Assembly (NCBI GenBank): GCA_034336665.1
Contig: CM067569.1
Span: 24,463,320 to 24,527,319, forward strand
Source: Luscinia megarhynchos
Taxonomy: Eukaryota > Chordata > Aves > Passeriformes > Turdidae
Length of the DNA stretch: 64,000 bases
Direction: 5' to 3'
The position numbers were made by a program, and so were the translations under genes. The notes beneath the pieces are model-generated. The model searched no databases. It worked only from the letters and a program-made list of their open reading frames with translations, and was not told the origin of the DNA. Shown piece by piece: positions 22,673 to 37,400 of this stretch (position 1 is the stretch's first letter; the number at the start of each line of letters is the position of its first letter).

Positions 22673-25419
22673 ATGGAGGAAAAGGAGAAGAAGAAGCATC
22701 GTGCGAAGCATAGCGGGCCAAAGGCGGAGAAGAAAAGGAAACGTTATCTCAATGAGCTGGGAATAGGAGATGAGGAGAATGCACGGAAGAGAAACCCCAA
22801 GGCCTTCACAGTGCAGTCGGCCGTGCGGATGGCCAGGACTTTCCATCGGTGAGAAGTGGGGACCGGCTCCAGAGCGTGCGGAGGCGGCTGGAGGGCCTGG
22901 GGTTTCTGTTACTTTGTATAGAAACACACAGACTCTAATTTTCACTTGAGTGTCTGTCTAGCGTTCATCATTCACCCAGTCAGGTTGTGCCTCTCTGTTA
23001 CATTGATTACACTGTGTTAATCAATAGAAAAACTGAATAGCTCCTTAGAATCAGTGGGAATTCCTGGTATCCGAGCTTGTGCTCAACCTTTGTGTTCAAG
23101 CTTTTGCAAATACTGAAGACATTCAAATAGTAGTGTCACTGTCCATGATGTTCATATATTTATTTATGACAAATGTCTTCTCAGAACTCAGGATCTGAAG
23201 ACTAAAAAGCATCACATTCCCGTGGTCGACCGGACTCCCCTGGAGCCACCTCCCGTGGTGGTGGTTGTGGTTGGCCCTCCCAAGGTTGGGAAGAGCACTG
23301 TGATAAAGTGTCTCATTAAGAACTTCACAAGGCAAAAGCTGGTTGAAATCCGGGGTCCTGTTACAATTGTTTCAGGTGAGAACAAAGATGGGAGAAAAAG
23401 AAATGCTTCTTTTGTGCTCCTTACTTGTCTTGCTTTGAGAGCTGGGATGTGTTCATGTTCTCCTAATTTTTGGTCATTTTGAAGAAATCATTTGGATGTG
23501 TGCTACGCCATATATACAGCAGAAGAAGATCTGATAATTTTAAATAAAAAATTATATTTTAGCAGGATTATAAACAGGTAATACCAGACATTTTACAGTG
23601 ATGCATGTTGGGTGATTTACATGCTAGACCAGAATCTTAGTTCCAGATTCCCTGGAGAAACTTCAGGAATGTGACCTGAAAAGAAAACTGGACGAATATG
23701 TTTACTCCCTCTGTTTCAGTTTTTGATGCTTAATTCTGCTTTCAGGTAAAAAGCGCCGGCTGACCATTATTGAATGTGGATGTGACATTAACACAATGAT
23801 TGACCTGGCTAAAGTTGCTGATTTGGTAAGTTAACAGTGGAATGTGATTTCTACTATAATTTATATTGAAAATACTACTTTTAGTTGGACTGCACTGGTG
23901 TCTGGTTTCTCTATACATTTTTTGCTATCAAAGGCAAAACTGTCTCTTCAAAGAGAACAGGACCTGAGCTGTTTGATACACCTTATGTTCTGGAACAACC
24001 CCAGGACTTTCCTCATCCTGAGGCTGGGGGAAAGTAAAGTGTGTGTGTGGTGGTGGGGAGGATGTGAGAGAACAGAAATGGTGCTGAACTTCCTTCTAAT
24101 GCAATTGGTAAACTTTCAGTGGAAGATGTAACAAGCCAAGGTGACACAGTGACTTCTCATTGAGGAATTTGGTTAAGCCATATTATAAAATCTGAAAATG
24201 ATTTTTAGTCAACAAGTTTTCAACCAATGTTCAAAGTAGAAATATGTATTAGTTTTACTAGTTGGGTTTTTCATGCACTCTGAAGTCTCAATCTGTGAAG
24301 AATGTCATGTAGTAATACAACTGATTTCAGTGGAATGTGATCACTGTTATACTTAACTTGAAACTTTTGGATCAAGAGATTACATCAACTTATTCTGGGG
24401 ATCTGTGCATGATCTGTTTGTTTAGAATTTTACTTTACATGTGGATTTGGAGCATATTATTCACAGCTGATTAGGTATTGGGATCCTTGTCTAAGTATTA
24501 ACTATTTAAATATTTAAATACATGTGTACACTGACCTAGATATTATTCTATTTTTATGCTTTCTACTGAGTAAGGTAGATGTAGCAAACAATAGAAATAC
24601 TGTATTGCTGTAGTGAAAAGTGAATGTTGTGTTTGCAGGTTCTAATGCTCATTGATGCCAGCTTTGGATTTGAGATGGAGACATTTGAATTCCTGAACAT
24701 TTGCCAGGTGCATGGCTTTCCCAAAATTATGGGAGTTCTAACCCACTTGGACACATTCAAGAACAACAAACAATTAAAGAAGACTAAAAAGAAGTTAAAG
24801 CACAGATTCTGGACTGAAGTGTATCCGGTATGACATTTAATGTTAATATTTTTGTATATTTTGCTTTATGGAAGCGAAATTAAAAGTGGATCAATACTTA
24901 AGTGTTTATTATGTTCTTACATCTTTTAAATAGGTTGATACTGTATCAGATTGTTTTATCTTTATTTGCTAAAATGTGTGATTATTCTTGATCCCAGTTT
25001 GAGAAGCTGCTAAATTTGCTACTAGGTCTATTATGCAGGTGCTGTGCAAGGAGGATCTGTATGAGGTCTTGAGTACGTGAATAGTTTTCCATTAAGATTT
25101 AGGGGACGATTTTCATATTGGAGTAAACTTGTTATTTTGATCTTTCAGAACCAATTGCAATGTAAAATTTTCAATTAAGATTTACAAATCAGAATTGCAT
25201 TATTATCGTTTCTTGTTAGTTTTATGGATATTAAATATATTTTTTTCTGTTTTTATGTTTTTTTTAATGTGTTTAGGGTGCTAAGTTGTTTTATTTGTCT
25301 GGAATGGTTCATGGAGAGTATCAAAAGCAGGAAATTCACAATTTGGGGCGCTTTATCTCGGTTATGAAATTCCGGCCTCTCACTTGGCAAACATCTCACC
25401 CCTATGTTCTTGCAGACAG
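22673..25419 (+). CDS. BMS1: BMS1 coding exons 1-5: basic N-terminus and GTPase-like domain
   Basis: Exon 1 encodes the lysine-rich, probably nucleolar-targeting N-terminus. Exon 2 (23185-23375) holds the P-loop GPPKVGKST at about residues 89-97. Exon 3 carries IIECGCD in place of a standard DxxG. Exon 4 (24639-24827) carries the THLD motif that takes the G4 position, and exon 5 contains YLSGM. These departures from classical Ras motifs are typical of the Bms1/Tsr1 family, not damage. Confidence 0.95.
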
Positions 25420-28400
25420 GTATGTTTCTCTCTCTGTTCTTCAATCTCAGCGTGGGTAGCACCTCCTTGTTTGAAAAAGCTGTGCTCTTAGCCCTCAGCT
25501 CTGTGTGTGAATGGGTGTTTGTGTTCCCTGAGTGGCTTTGGGAAGGGAAGGCGCCTTGCAGGTTTGTGCCGTTCAGTTTTCACTTGTGTCACATCATGTA
25601 CACCCCTCTGGTATATTGTAAATATTTTTGAAACACAGGATAGTTAAAATAATTGTGCTTGTCGATGATTATAATGAGTTTATGTGGAAAAGAAACGGCA
25701 TTCTAGTGATTAAACAACAGCTGGTGAATTAGTCCTGAGTTCCCTGGAATATCCCTTCTGCTCCATATCCCTGTGTAGCATTTGATTCACAGTCTCTTTG
25801 GAGCATGAAAGTAATCTTGATGCCAGCTGTGCTTGCTTGAGAAATTACCTCACCTTTCATATTTTATTGCCAGAATGCTTACAGTTATGACTAAACTCCC
25901 ACCATAATCCAAGGTGCATTGAATGAGCCTCTTCTTCAGCTCAAATTCTTGAGGAAAAATTGTCAGAGAAGTAGATCAGCATTGTGCAAAGTCCTGCAAA
26001 ATACGGAGAGCAAGGAGAGGGAAAATGCGCCCGCCGGGTTCTGTTGTTTTTCATTAACATTGTTTTAGGTTGCTGTAACTGTTGCAGTTTCCTGGTTGTT
26101 GGTTCACTTGAAGCTGATCTTCCGGCGGGCTGTGTCCCCATTCTCTGCCTTGGCTCTGTGTGCTGCCTCCCATGTGCAGCGTAGAAAGGAGCTTCCCCCT
26201 CCTCTGCCTGCAAGCAGCCACTCGTTTTTCTGTGGTAGCTTTTGTGTTTCTCACCACCATTCTTAGGGAAAAGAAGGTGTTGTGTGGCTGCAGGGAATGT
26301 GACATTCAGCTGTTTGCCCTCTGATGGTGAAATTGATTAAAGAGGGGGTTGTGTATGCAAAGCTGATAAAGAGTAGTTAAAATCTGCTAAGAAAGCAGTG
26401 CCTGTTCAGTGAAGTGTCAGTGAACCTTCTGGAAATTTTTTGAACATAATTATACAACTTTTAAAATACAATTCTAAAATGTTTTTAGAAGATCTTTTTT
26501 TCCGCAAATTTTTTCTTTCTTATGATAATTCAGTTTTGATTATTAGAGTCTGCAGATCATGCAGTGGCAGCAGTGATGTTCTCTTTTCTTAAATTACCTT
26601 TTCTCGCCATTGGAACTCTGGGTATTTTAACTGTCATTTTAAATGTTGAGTAGAATGGAAGAGCTGACAAACCCAGAGGATGTTCGAATCAATCCCAAAT
26701 GTGACAGGAAGATATCACTGTATGGATACCTGAGAGGAGCACACCTAAAAAACAAAAGTCAAATTCATATGCCAGGTAATTTATCAGAGTCTTAGAACTC
26801 TTTCTGTACTGATCTGTGAAAAAAAACATAGCTGAAATTATTTGTATCTTTAAAGTATGTTATACAGCAGATTTTTCACCTTTCTAAATACCTGTAATAT
26901 TTTTGAAACTTTTTTTATAGCACATGTTTTTGTGAAAATAAATCTTGGTAGTTAGTTTTGCTTTTAATTGTGCAGTTTTGTTGCATGAAAAACATGTTAT
27001 TCAGAGTATTTAAAGTTTTTCAAAGATGTATCACTTTAAAAGGTGCTTAAAATGTAAAACATACCAGCCCTAATAATGAAAAGTAAATTTGAATGATGTA
27101 AATTAGTAAATTATGTAATATATTTCTTATGGTCAGAATTGAATAATTTAATATTTTAAAGGAATGAATAAATAGTTTAAATTTACAAATACTGTAATAA
27201 TACATTTACAAACCCACTCAGAATGGTGAGTTGCTGTTTTTGTCATTTGAAAACAAACAAAGAAACAAAGCTGTGCAGGATTCTGGTGAATTTATGTATA
27301 CTTGTCTAACTTCAGTGGTAAGGCAGAGGAATTGGATGCTTGGCACAGAGCTTCCTGTTGATGAATCATTGAATGCCACAATGTTCGGGTTTGTTTGTTT
27401 TTCCTTTATTGGGGGAAGGGGGGTGGGTTTTGGATCTCTCCATGGTGAATTGCACAAATTTCAGAATCAAAACGTTGTGCAAACTTTGCTTCCTTTTGTC
27501 TGTCCTCTCAGGTGTGGGAGACTTCACTGTAAGCGATGTGAGTTTCCTGCCAGACCCCTGTGCTCTCCCAGAGCAGCAGAAGAAGCGTTCCTTAAATGAG
27601 AAAGAGAAGCTGGTCTATGCCCCTCTGTCAGGAGTTGGGGGTATTGTGTATGATAAGGATGCTGTTTACATTGACCTTGGTGGGAGCCATGCTCATGAAA
27701 AAGAAGAGGTAAAAGAATGCTGTTGGTGATTTGAATTCTCTTGGAAAACGTAGTTTTTCTCCTTAAAGCCAAAATAAGTGTTTAAAATTAAGCTTCTTTA
27801 AAATAGTCAGTCCTTATCTATCCACAGTGGATAATTAGTTCTTTTCTCCTTCAGGGATTTCAGAGAAGGGATATTTCTATTATCTGTTATTGTACAAAAC
27901 ATTGGAACATCAGTTAATATTAAGTTCCTAAAGTTTGTGTAACAACTTCATAAATATGGATGTAAGATTTATGAAATCTCCTGGCTGGACTATTATCACT
28001 TTTATTTTGCAGGGCATGGTAATTGTTGGGAGAAGACTTTAAGGATTTGGCTGGTCAAAGGGAGAAAAAAAAAGATTTGCCTACAAACTAATTGATTTCA
28101 GTTCTTTTTCCCTTTGTTGTGCTAAATGTTAAATACCTTTGGGTCTATGATAATGTGTTTGCTGGTATTTACTGTAGTGGTTGCATATTGTAAAGGAGTC
28201 CCTCTTTAATTTTTCTTGGGTCGATATTCTTGAAATGTGAAGAGGGGAAGGGAGACCTTGCCATTCTATTCTGAGAAAATGTTTCTTTAAAACGCCCTGC
28301 AATTTTTTCTTGCATACGGTTATTTCTGCTGGTTTAAACTGATAGCTGTCATTAGACATTTGTTTATTCAGCTTAACTGAAAAGTAAAAAACATTGTCTT

Positions 28401-31400
28401 TCCAGGAGGAAGTGAGGCCAAATCATGAACTTGTTCAGAGCCTCATCTCCACACACTCAGCCATTGATGTTAAGATGGCATCAAGCAAGGTCTCTCTGTT
28501 CATGGACTCTACACCCTTGGGTTCAGAAGATGTAGGACAAGAGTAAGTTTTGAATGCTGGGCAGTGTTTGATCATGAATAAATGTCTAATTTCAGGCTCT
28601 AATTTGGGAAAAATTCTCAATAGAGCACAGCTAGTAAAATGACATGTTGTCTGATTCTTCCTCTTCTGAGATTACTCATATGCCACACTGTATTTTGGTA
28701 TAGAAATAATTGGTACTAGAAAGTTTTGCCAGCAGTGTAATCCTGCCTTCCAGGAATTTCTTGATGATACAAGTAACATTTCTGTCTTAATTCGGTCCAT
28801 GGAAAATGAAGAAATTTATTGGAATTCTTTTTGGCTGTAACAGTCAATGTTTTTGAATAAGGAGATATTAAAATATGCCAGTGCCTTTCTAATGGTCTAC
28901 ATAACTTCACTTTATTTGAAAGAAAATTCATAGAACTGTTCATAAAGTATTAACATGAAGCTTCATTCTTTTATTAAAATTTTCTTCTACTTTACCATCT
29001 TACCCCAAATGTGGCCTTTGGGAAAACAGGTTTGTGATGCCAAAAGAAGAGAGGCAGGTGGATGTGAAGACTGGAAGAGTTCGTCGGAAGGCCGTGTTTG
29101 AAGACGACGAGAAGGAAAATGATGATGCAGCAAGTGATGAGGAAGATGACCAAGAAGAAGGAGATGAAGAAGAAGCAGTGTCTGAAGATGGAAGTGATGG
29201 TGATGATGAAAATGATGCTGAGGAAGAAAGTGAGAGAGTGCTCTTACGGGAAGGGATGGCTGTTAGGAGAGCCAAGCGTCTGAAAACAGAGGTGGCTCAG
29301 GAAGAAGCTGTGAATGAGCTACCAGCATTTGCAGACAGTGATGATGATCTGGAGATGAGCTCCGAAGAAGAAGGAGAAACTGTGCCTGAAGACAGTGAGA
29401 TGGAGGAAGATGAGGAGGATGAGGAGGAGGGGGACTTAGAAAGGACTTATGAAGATGGAAAGCTCAGATAGTGAATTTGAGGCTGCAAATAAAAGAGCTG
29501 AATCTAAGCAGTGTGGTATGAATAGGGAAAGTACAGAAATGAAATCACAAATCTCAGAGCACAGTCCCAAAAGAAAAGCAGTGCTCACTACAGATTCAGG
29601 AAACTGCACTGCGGAAGAGGAGGCATCAGAATCTGAGGCTGAGAACTCTTCCCTTGAAGAGGGTGATGATGAAGGAGGATCACATGAGGAATTAGAAGCT
29701 GAAGAGTCAGATAGGAATGGGTTGCAGCACAGTCAAGCAAAGAAGGTTGATAGTGTTAGACAGACTAAAGTTAAAACTATAGATACTGAGGATGATGATG
29801 TGGAGAATCTGCTGAGAGAGGAAGAGGAGTATGAAGAAAAGGTCGATCTTTCTGCTGACACAACAGGTAAATAATATATAACTGTTTGATTTTTACTGTC
29901 CACTTTAATTGTATTAATTGTTAAAGGATATAATTAGTAAATACTCCATAATGTTGCCTATCATACATATATATATGTATTTTTATATATTTCTTAAGTA
30001 GCAAAACTTCAAGTTAGGAAAGCTTGAAATACTTGCTATTAAGCCTTTCATTTGCATTGCAGTATGCAATGTCAGGTTTCCATCCTCTAAAACAGAGGTG
30101 TTTAATTTTATGAACAAAACTTCATTGATTTTGCATATACTTCTCTTTAATCTTTATAATTATGTGTGTAAAACAAATTATGATGCCCTATTACATCTAG
30201 AAAGACTAAAAACATTTTTGGGGGAATGTTACTAAGATGTGTTAGCTACTCACTGAGCACTGGAACAGGCATCTCCATCTTTGGAGATGTTCAAAAGCCA
30301 CCCTGAGCAGCCTGCCTTAGGTGCTGCTGCTTGAGCAGAGACCCCCAGAAGTCCCTCCCTCAGCCATTCCATGAGTGAAGAACACATGTATCATCGAAAA
30401 TATGATCAACTCTGTTACTGTTGTTAGTAAGTTTTTAAAATTCCATCCTAAAAAAAAAAATAAAATCAGAGGTATAATTTGTTATCCACAGTTTATGGTT
30501 CTGTGTATACATGGTGTGTGAGAGAAAAGAAACTGTGGGTTGTGTCTACACTTCTTATGCCTCTTGTCATGTCCTTGTTCAAATTATTTTTGTAATTTCT
30601 GATTCTTGTTCTTTTTTGGAGATAGGATATGAATTTTTTCCCTTTTCAGGTGCACTTAAATGGAAAGAGGACCTGACACAGAAGGCAGCTGAGGCCTTTC
30701 TAAGACAGCAGCGATCAACCCCCAATCTTCGTAAACTTGTATATGGAACAGGTACACATCTGTTTGGAAACTTGTCTCAATATATGGTGCCTTTTACCTG
30801 TTACCAGTTTTCAAGTCTGAGTATTTGAGCACTGTGTTTTGGTGGGAGGCTTGAGGAGAGCTAATTGACTTTTTAATTGCTGATGCTCATTTTCACTAAT
30901 AATTGTAATAAGAAGACAGTTTTTACTTTTCCCATAAAAAGCATTTTGAGTTCATTTTCCAGTTCTACTCAGTTGTTACTCATGTTTTCTGGTACAGTTA
31001 TTTCTTCTAAGCATTTAAGTTTTGGTGATTTGTGTAATCATCTGATAGCTATTATGCAAGCCTATTGTGGTAATTGTGTTTCATAAAGGGATGTTGTCTG
31101 TTGGCTGGTTTCAGGAATTTCTGTCTCACAGTGATTGTGGAAGAGTCTCTTAGACATGACTTAGTATCAGGTGTTTGTCAAGGAAAAAATAGCTGGCTTA
31201 AAAGGAAGAGAAATTTATTTATGTAATTTATGTATGTAATTATGTATGTTTCATTCACAACTTTTCCAGTGGTTGTCTGAATGTACAAATCTCATTGTGC
31301 AGAACCTTTGCAGAACATGGTGAGAATTTGGCTTTTGTAAACATTCCACAGTGCAGGTGTGGGAAGACTTTCTGACAGATTCTCCAATCTGGTATTCTTG

Positions 31401-34400
31401 ATTTACAGGCAAGCTTAATGTCCTTCCTGTTCACAGATCATTTTGATATTGTTCCAATTTGTGATATTGAACAAGCGTCCTCTGTTTACTTATTGGACAA
31501 TTTAAAAAAAAATATAATTCCAGTTAGGAGAACAGCTGGATCAGTGTACCTTTTTCTTCAGGCTTTTACATTTAAAACTGTTCCAGTTTGGTGCTTTTAT
31601 TTCCTCGAACTGCTGCAGCTGTTGGAAACATAAGGAGGGGGTGATTAATGAATTTCATGCATGTGCTGTGGGGAAGATGATCACAGCCTCTGTGTTTGGT
31701 TTAGCTGTCGAGGATGAGGACCAGGAGAGCGAGGATGCAGATGATGAGCTTGGAGGTTTGTTTCGTGTCAGCCGTCCGGACAAAGCATCCAGACAGAAGG
31801 CCAATGCTCTCGACTGCTCCAAATTCCTGGTAGAAAAGCCACAAGACTGGGATTTAGAAGAGGTGATGCCATTGGATAATTGCTTCTGCATGTCCTGCCT
31901 GGTTCTGTCCTGGCTGTGTCTCATAGAATATATCTGAGCTGTCATTGAAACAGACCTGTGGGAGCTATTGCCACAGTGTCTTAGATTCTGCCACTTGCTG
32001 TCACTATAAGTAAAAGATTCCAAGATTTGTTCTTACAAGAGTGGCAAATTACAGTAAATTAATTTAGTGCTTCGCTCACTTTAATATTTGGTGGATAATA
32101 GTTTGTTCTTTACTTGCCAAAAAGTAAAAAGTGGGGGGGACCCAAGCAAAAATACAATGTAGGGTAGAGATTTTGTTAGTGCAAACACCTTTGGGCAAGA
32201 ATTAAACTGGATGCACAATCCTGCTTTTGGGAAGGCATTGTGTAGTTTTGGTAATGGTGTCTTGATGTGGAGGTGCATGTGAGAATAGTCTGTGTGGTGG
32301 TGTCTCTGATGGGGGAATGGGGAAGTCTTGGGAACATTTCTGTTGATGATCAGCTGCAGCTGTGCAAGGCAATGACACTTATTTTGCAGGTTATGAGCAG
32401 TATTCGGGACTGCTTTGTTACTGGAAAGTGGGAGGATGATAAAGATGCAGCAAAGCTGTTGGAGGAAGATGGTATGTGTAACACTTCTGAAAATGATTCA
32501 TGTATACAGGATTTTTAAGAAAAGTATGACTTTTTAGTTATGTATATAGAATATTTTACCTTAGTGCTATACTCACAGTTTCTTTCAAACTATTGTATGA
32601 ATTATTATGTAGATACTAACATAATTACACATTGCTGTGAGTCTCTGCAGAAACAGTAGGCACATACCACATCTTGGAAATTTACTTTCTGAAAAATAGA
32701 GTATGTAATTTAAATTACCAAATGGATTCCTTAGTCTCAACACTTGGACATGCCAGCTTTGAATTATGTATCTGAGTTCGTCTTTTCATCATATATGGTT
32801 TATTCTTTTGGGTAGTCATGGTAAAAATAAGCAGAAACTATTCTTTATTGGAAAGACAAACTTGCCATTCACTTTTGGCTGAAAAATGAGATCTGTCTTC
32901 AGATGTTTTGGAGGTGTTGTTTTTGTTTTGTTTATTTTTTTAAATTAGGAAATACTTGAAAAATTTTAATAATGTGACTGTATCTTACATGTGTCATGAT
33001 TGTGGTTTGACAGGCTTCTATAGGCTTGCTTTTAACCTAAAAACTGTCAGCTGTATTTAATTTTATTTTATTAAAAATTAAACATAGGAGCTCAATTGCT
33101 CTGTTGGTGTCTTGTGTCATCAGAGTGCAAACTAATGTATTGGGAGCCCTTTGAGATAATCTAAACTCTCTATATATTTTTTAAATTATAAGGGTGTTGA
33201 AAGGATAAAGGAGGAGCCACGTTGAGTTTAGTCTGGAATTTTCAGCTGAAGAGAGGGCAGAATAAATGTATAAAACTTGATGGGAATAAAAAATGGTTAA
33301 CTAATGCTCTCATGTCTTGGATGCTAATTGTTGCAGAAGAGCTGTATGGAGATTTTGAAGATCTGGAAACTGGGGTTGTGCACAAAGGAAAAGCTGCTGC
33401 TGGAGCAGAGCAGGTCTGATCTGCATTTTAATGTTCTTTAGCAATATAGCTGTGAATTTCTGATCAAGTGATAGTCCCCCAATGTAATAAATTCAGTGTT
33501 CATAGAATCAATAGGAAGGAAATCAGTGGGAACAGGAAAGAGAAGGTGTGTAGACTTTGTCTAGAGTGGCATGTTTAGCCTGAGCCTGAATTTTTGTTTC
33601 TAGTTAATTATGTAGAAGTCACCTCACTTATTTAACAGTAGGTGTCAGGCTTAATCAAGAGCTGGAGGATCTGGAGACATGAGAGAAGTATTTTAAAACC
33701 AAATGTAATCATGACTGTTTGTACTATGTCATTTCATCTGATGCAGAAGATTATAGCACTCTGTTTAAACACAACAAATTGTGGAAACTTGACAGAGTTT
33801 CCTAGTTCATTCCTCTTGTCTGCATAAAGGAGGTTGGTGGAAGCAATTTTATGTTGTGGCTTGGATGTCTTCCAGTAACAGAACTGTAGTTGTCTGTGAC
33901 AGTACAAACTGAAAAATCAATTTCTTTTTGGACTGAGCAACTTGATGGCTTTGCATTTTGGTATAAAATTGCAAAGCCGTTGTAATGGTATAATTTTGGC
34001 AGTTTGCAAATGGTCTGTAAACAAACTTTCTCCTCCCTGGTCTCTAGAGTGTTGCCTTCCAGCATGGTATTGCTCAATGCTATCAGCAATTACTTTTTTT
34101 ATCTCCTGTATTATATATGCTTATATTAGCTGTAGAATCACAGGTAGATCAGTTCTAGGGTCTGTTCCCTCACATTTAAATGATTTTTAGTCAAGAAAGT
34201 TTTGTCAGTAAAAAGGAATATGATTAGATCATGAGATCTTTTGGTCCTTGCTGAAGTTATGTCTCCTTGTATGAATAGCTTACTAATCTCTGTATAAAAT
34301 GGAAATGTTTTTCAAGTGTCTAATAATTGACACTGTAAGAAAGTATTGTTTAATAATATCTCTAAAAGTATTGTTTAATAATATCTATCAAACTGTTGAT

Positions 34401-37400
34401 CAGAATGGGTTGTTTTCAGTGAACCATTTTTCATGTTTGACAATTTATTGTTGATTAGTCTGGAAGTGAAGAAGAGGAGGAGGAAGATGAAAAAATGTCC
34501 AAAGCAGAACCTGAGGATGAGGAAAAGAAAAAGGAGCGCATGGACAAGAAAAGAAAACTTAAAGAAATGTTTGATGCAGAGTATGATGAAGGAGACACCA
34601 CTTACTTTGATGATCTTAAAGAAGAAATGCATAAACAAGCACAGGTGCAGTCTGCTAATTTGACAATTTTTCTGGCTATATGTCTTCAAAAATGTTCCAC
34701 AGAGTTTGTCTCCCAAAGATTTTTTCCTGGAGACACAGGTGATGCTCAGGAGATATTTCAGAAAGTACACAAAATACACAGAAATATATGCTTGTGATTT
34801 TTTTATGCTTGAACTTTTTGATTCTATTATCTGGAAAGGGAAACAAGCAAACAAGACAAACAAATGAAAGCTGAATTTAAACTGAGTGCAGTTTTTAACC
34901 ATACTTTAAATCACTGCATAAGCCAGGATGTATCATCTAAACTTCAACTACTTAAAAACTTTTTAAATGAAAAAGACAGCCTTTTATGTGTAGGAAGGTG
35001 AAAATCTTCCTCATATTAATTTCTGCCATATATTTTCCTATTATTATTTTTAGTGTGATTTTTTGCAGTGTTATTAATGGATAAGTAAATTCTCTGTGAC
35101 AGTCCTTTTCATCCAACTGTGAAGTTATTTTGGGAAAAAAATAATTAATGGCTGTTGCTCTGTACATAACTGTATCCAGAATATGAGGTGTTGATTTGGT
35201 TCCATGCCTTTGTTTTTTAACATAAGAATTTGCAAGCTTAAAGTAAAGGAAGTAGCTTCCTTCTTTGACTGACTTGGCAGAACACCACCTTACATTGTTA
35301 GTAGCTTCACTGTCTTGTCTTCTGACAAAATTTTGCCCTAAATAGTAGCTAAATTAATCTTTACCTGCTTGTATTAGCCTCTGTCACAAAGGATAATATG
35401 AGATCTGGTATGCTGATGTACTGAGAACACTTAAAGGGCAAATAAGGACATTCCAGTAAAAGAATCAGTGTCTTATGGGTAGCTAAACATTAGGAGCTAG
35501 AACAGGAGGGTGAGGCTTCTCTTAGTCACAAGGATATCTTCTAAAATGTTTGCACAATATATACTTTCTTACCATATGGTACAGAAGAGCTTTTGATGAT
35601 ATACAGTGTGAGGTTGCACAAAAATATTTTTAAGCTGCTAGTAAGATAGGGGCAGAGCATCCTCATAAAGTGACATCTTAAAGATCAGGACATTAACTTT
35701 AAAAGGTACTTGGGCTCCTGAATCAAAAAATGTACTTCTTACAGTTGTGTCTGTAAAATCCAAAGTCACCATGGTGGAAGGTGTATCAGAAATCACTCAG
35801 TCATTTGCTTCTCTTGGGTCGTGTCTTTCAAGCAGCCTAACAGGCCCACTTGGGATCTCAAATTGGAAGTGCTTTGTGGTGGTAGAGATCCTTCCTCTGA
35901 ATAGAAAGTCACAGAACCTATTAGATCTTTCCCAAAAAGATTGATATAAATGTAAGCATGTTTTAAATAGAACCAGCCCTTCATGAGCAAGTCGTTAATA
36001 CTTGAATTTTGTGAAACACATGGTGGCTTTCTCTTTGTCACATAGCTTAATCGAGCGGAATTTGAAGATCAAGATGATGAGACCAGAGTGCAGTATGAGG
36101 GATTCAGGCCTGGGATGTATGTTCGAATAGAGATTGAGAATGTGCCCTGTGAATTTGTCCTGAATTTTGATCCTCATTATCCTATCATCCTGGGAGGTCT
36201 GGGCAACAGCGAGGGAAATGTCGGCTATGTACAGGTACGTAGGCAAAGGGCTGAGTGCATTTTAGATGTTGTATCTCAGTACAGGTGTGCTTCAAGTCTG
36301 GAGTTCCTGCTTTCTGTGTGCTGAAAATACAGTAAACACAGAGAGAAACTTCCATCCTTGTCTGCTGCAAAGGGGATTTGCTTTTGACACAAGGTGTAAT
36401 TCTATAGTAGCAGATTCTGGATCTTTACAGGCTTAATTGGATAACCAGAAAAGGTTACTGTTGTTTAGTGTTCTGCTGCAGAGGTGTCCCAGGACTAAGG
36501 TCTGATACTGTGATTGCTAAATTGCAAACATTGATTGTACTCTGACCTTCATGATCTAGATACAAGTGACTACAGAAAAGTTACATACGTGCTTCAGAGT
36601 CAATTTTCCCAGTCAACCTCATGTTAGTGAGAGACAAAGATAAAACTTAGTGTATAAAAAATTCTAGAAAGCTAGAAGTTGCTTTCAATCCTTCCTGCAA
36701 AACTGAGGTTTGAATTACAGAATCACTGTTGCCATCCTGTAACAGCACAGTTCGTTCTGTTCCACCCAGCTGCGCCTGAAGAAGCACCGCTGGTACAAGA
36801 AGATCCTCAAGACGCGGGATCCCCTGATCCTGAGTCTGGGCTGGCGGCGCTTCCAGACCGTGCCGCTGTTCTACGTGGAGGACCACAACGGGCGCCAGCG
36901 GCTGCTCAAGTACACGCCGCAGCACATGCACTGCGGGGCCGCCTTCTGGGGTGAGCCCTGCCAGCCTCCGCCCTGACAGCTCCTGAAACTCCCCAGGGAG
37001 CAGCACGTGGCACCGCCTACTACAGCTGTCTAGTATTCGTGGATTGGTTAAATGATTCGTGAATTGCTTGGCTGTTCATCAATGAGCATCTGCTAAGTTT
37101 AGCGTATCCAAGAGGAACCTGGTTTGTGTGCACACAGACTTTGCACACATTATGGGCCTTGCATGATTAACAACTTCTTAACCATTCCTTTATGGGGCTT
37201 TAAATGTGGGCAGTCGTTCAGGAGCTTTAAACTTTGGTTTTCTTCATTGAGTATATTTGTCAGGTATTTTTAAGCTTTTGGAATTTAAATAGGGGATAGA
37301 TGTTGTGTAGTAAAACTTTTCAGAAGTTTTTAAATTTAATTTTCTTTTAGGGCCCATCACTCCTCAGGGGACAGGATTTTTGGCAGTTCAGTCTGTCAGT

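Noticed and set aside
21941..22721. Several 140-240-codon ORFs upstream of BMS1
   Set aside because: CpG-island artefacts with Arg/Pro/Gly/Ala-rich composition on both strands. No conserved motif; the BMS1 start at 22673 explains the coding signal.
23560..23690. Possible box C/D snoRNA in a BMS1 intron (GTGATGC ... CTGA)
   Set aside because: The C box does not match RTGATGA and no terminal stem or guide pairing is visible.
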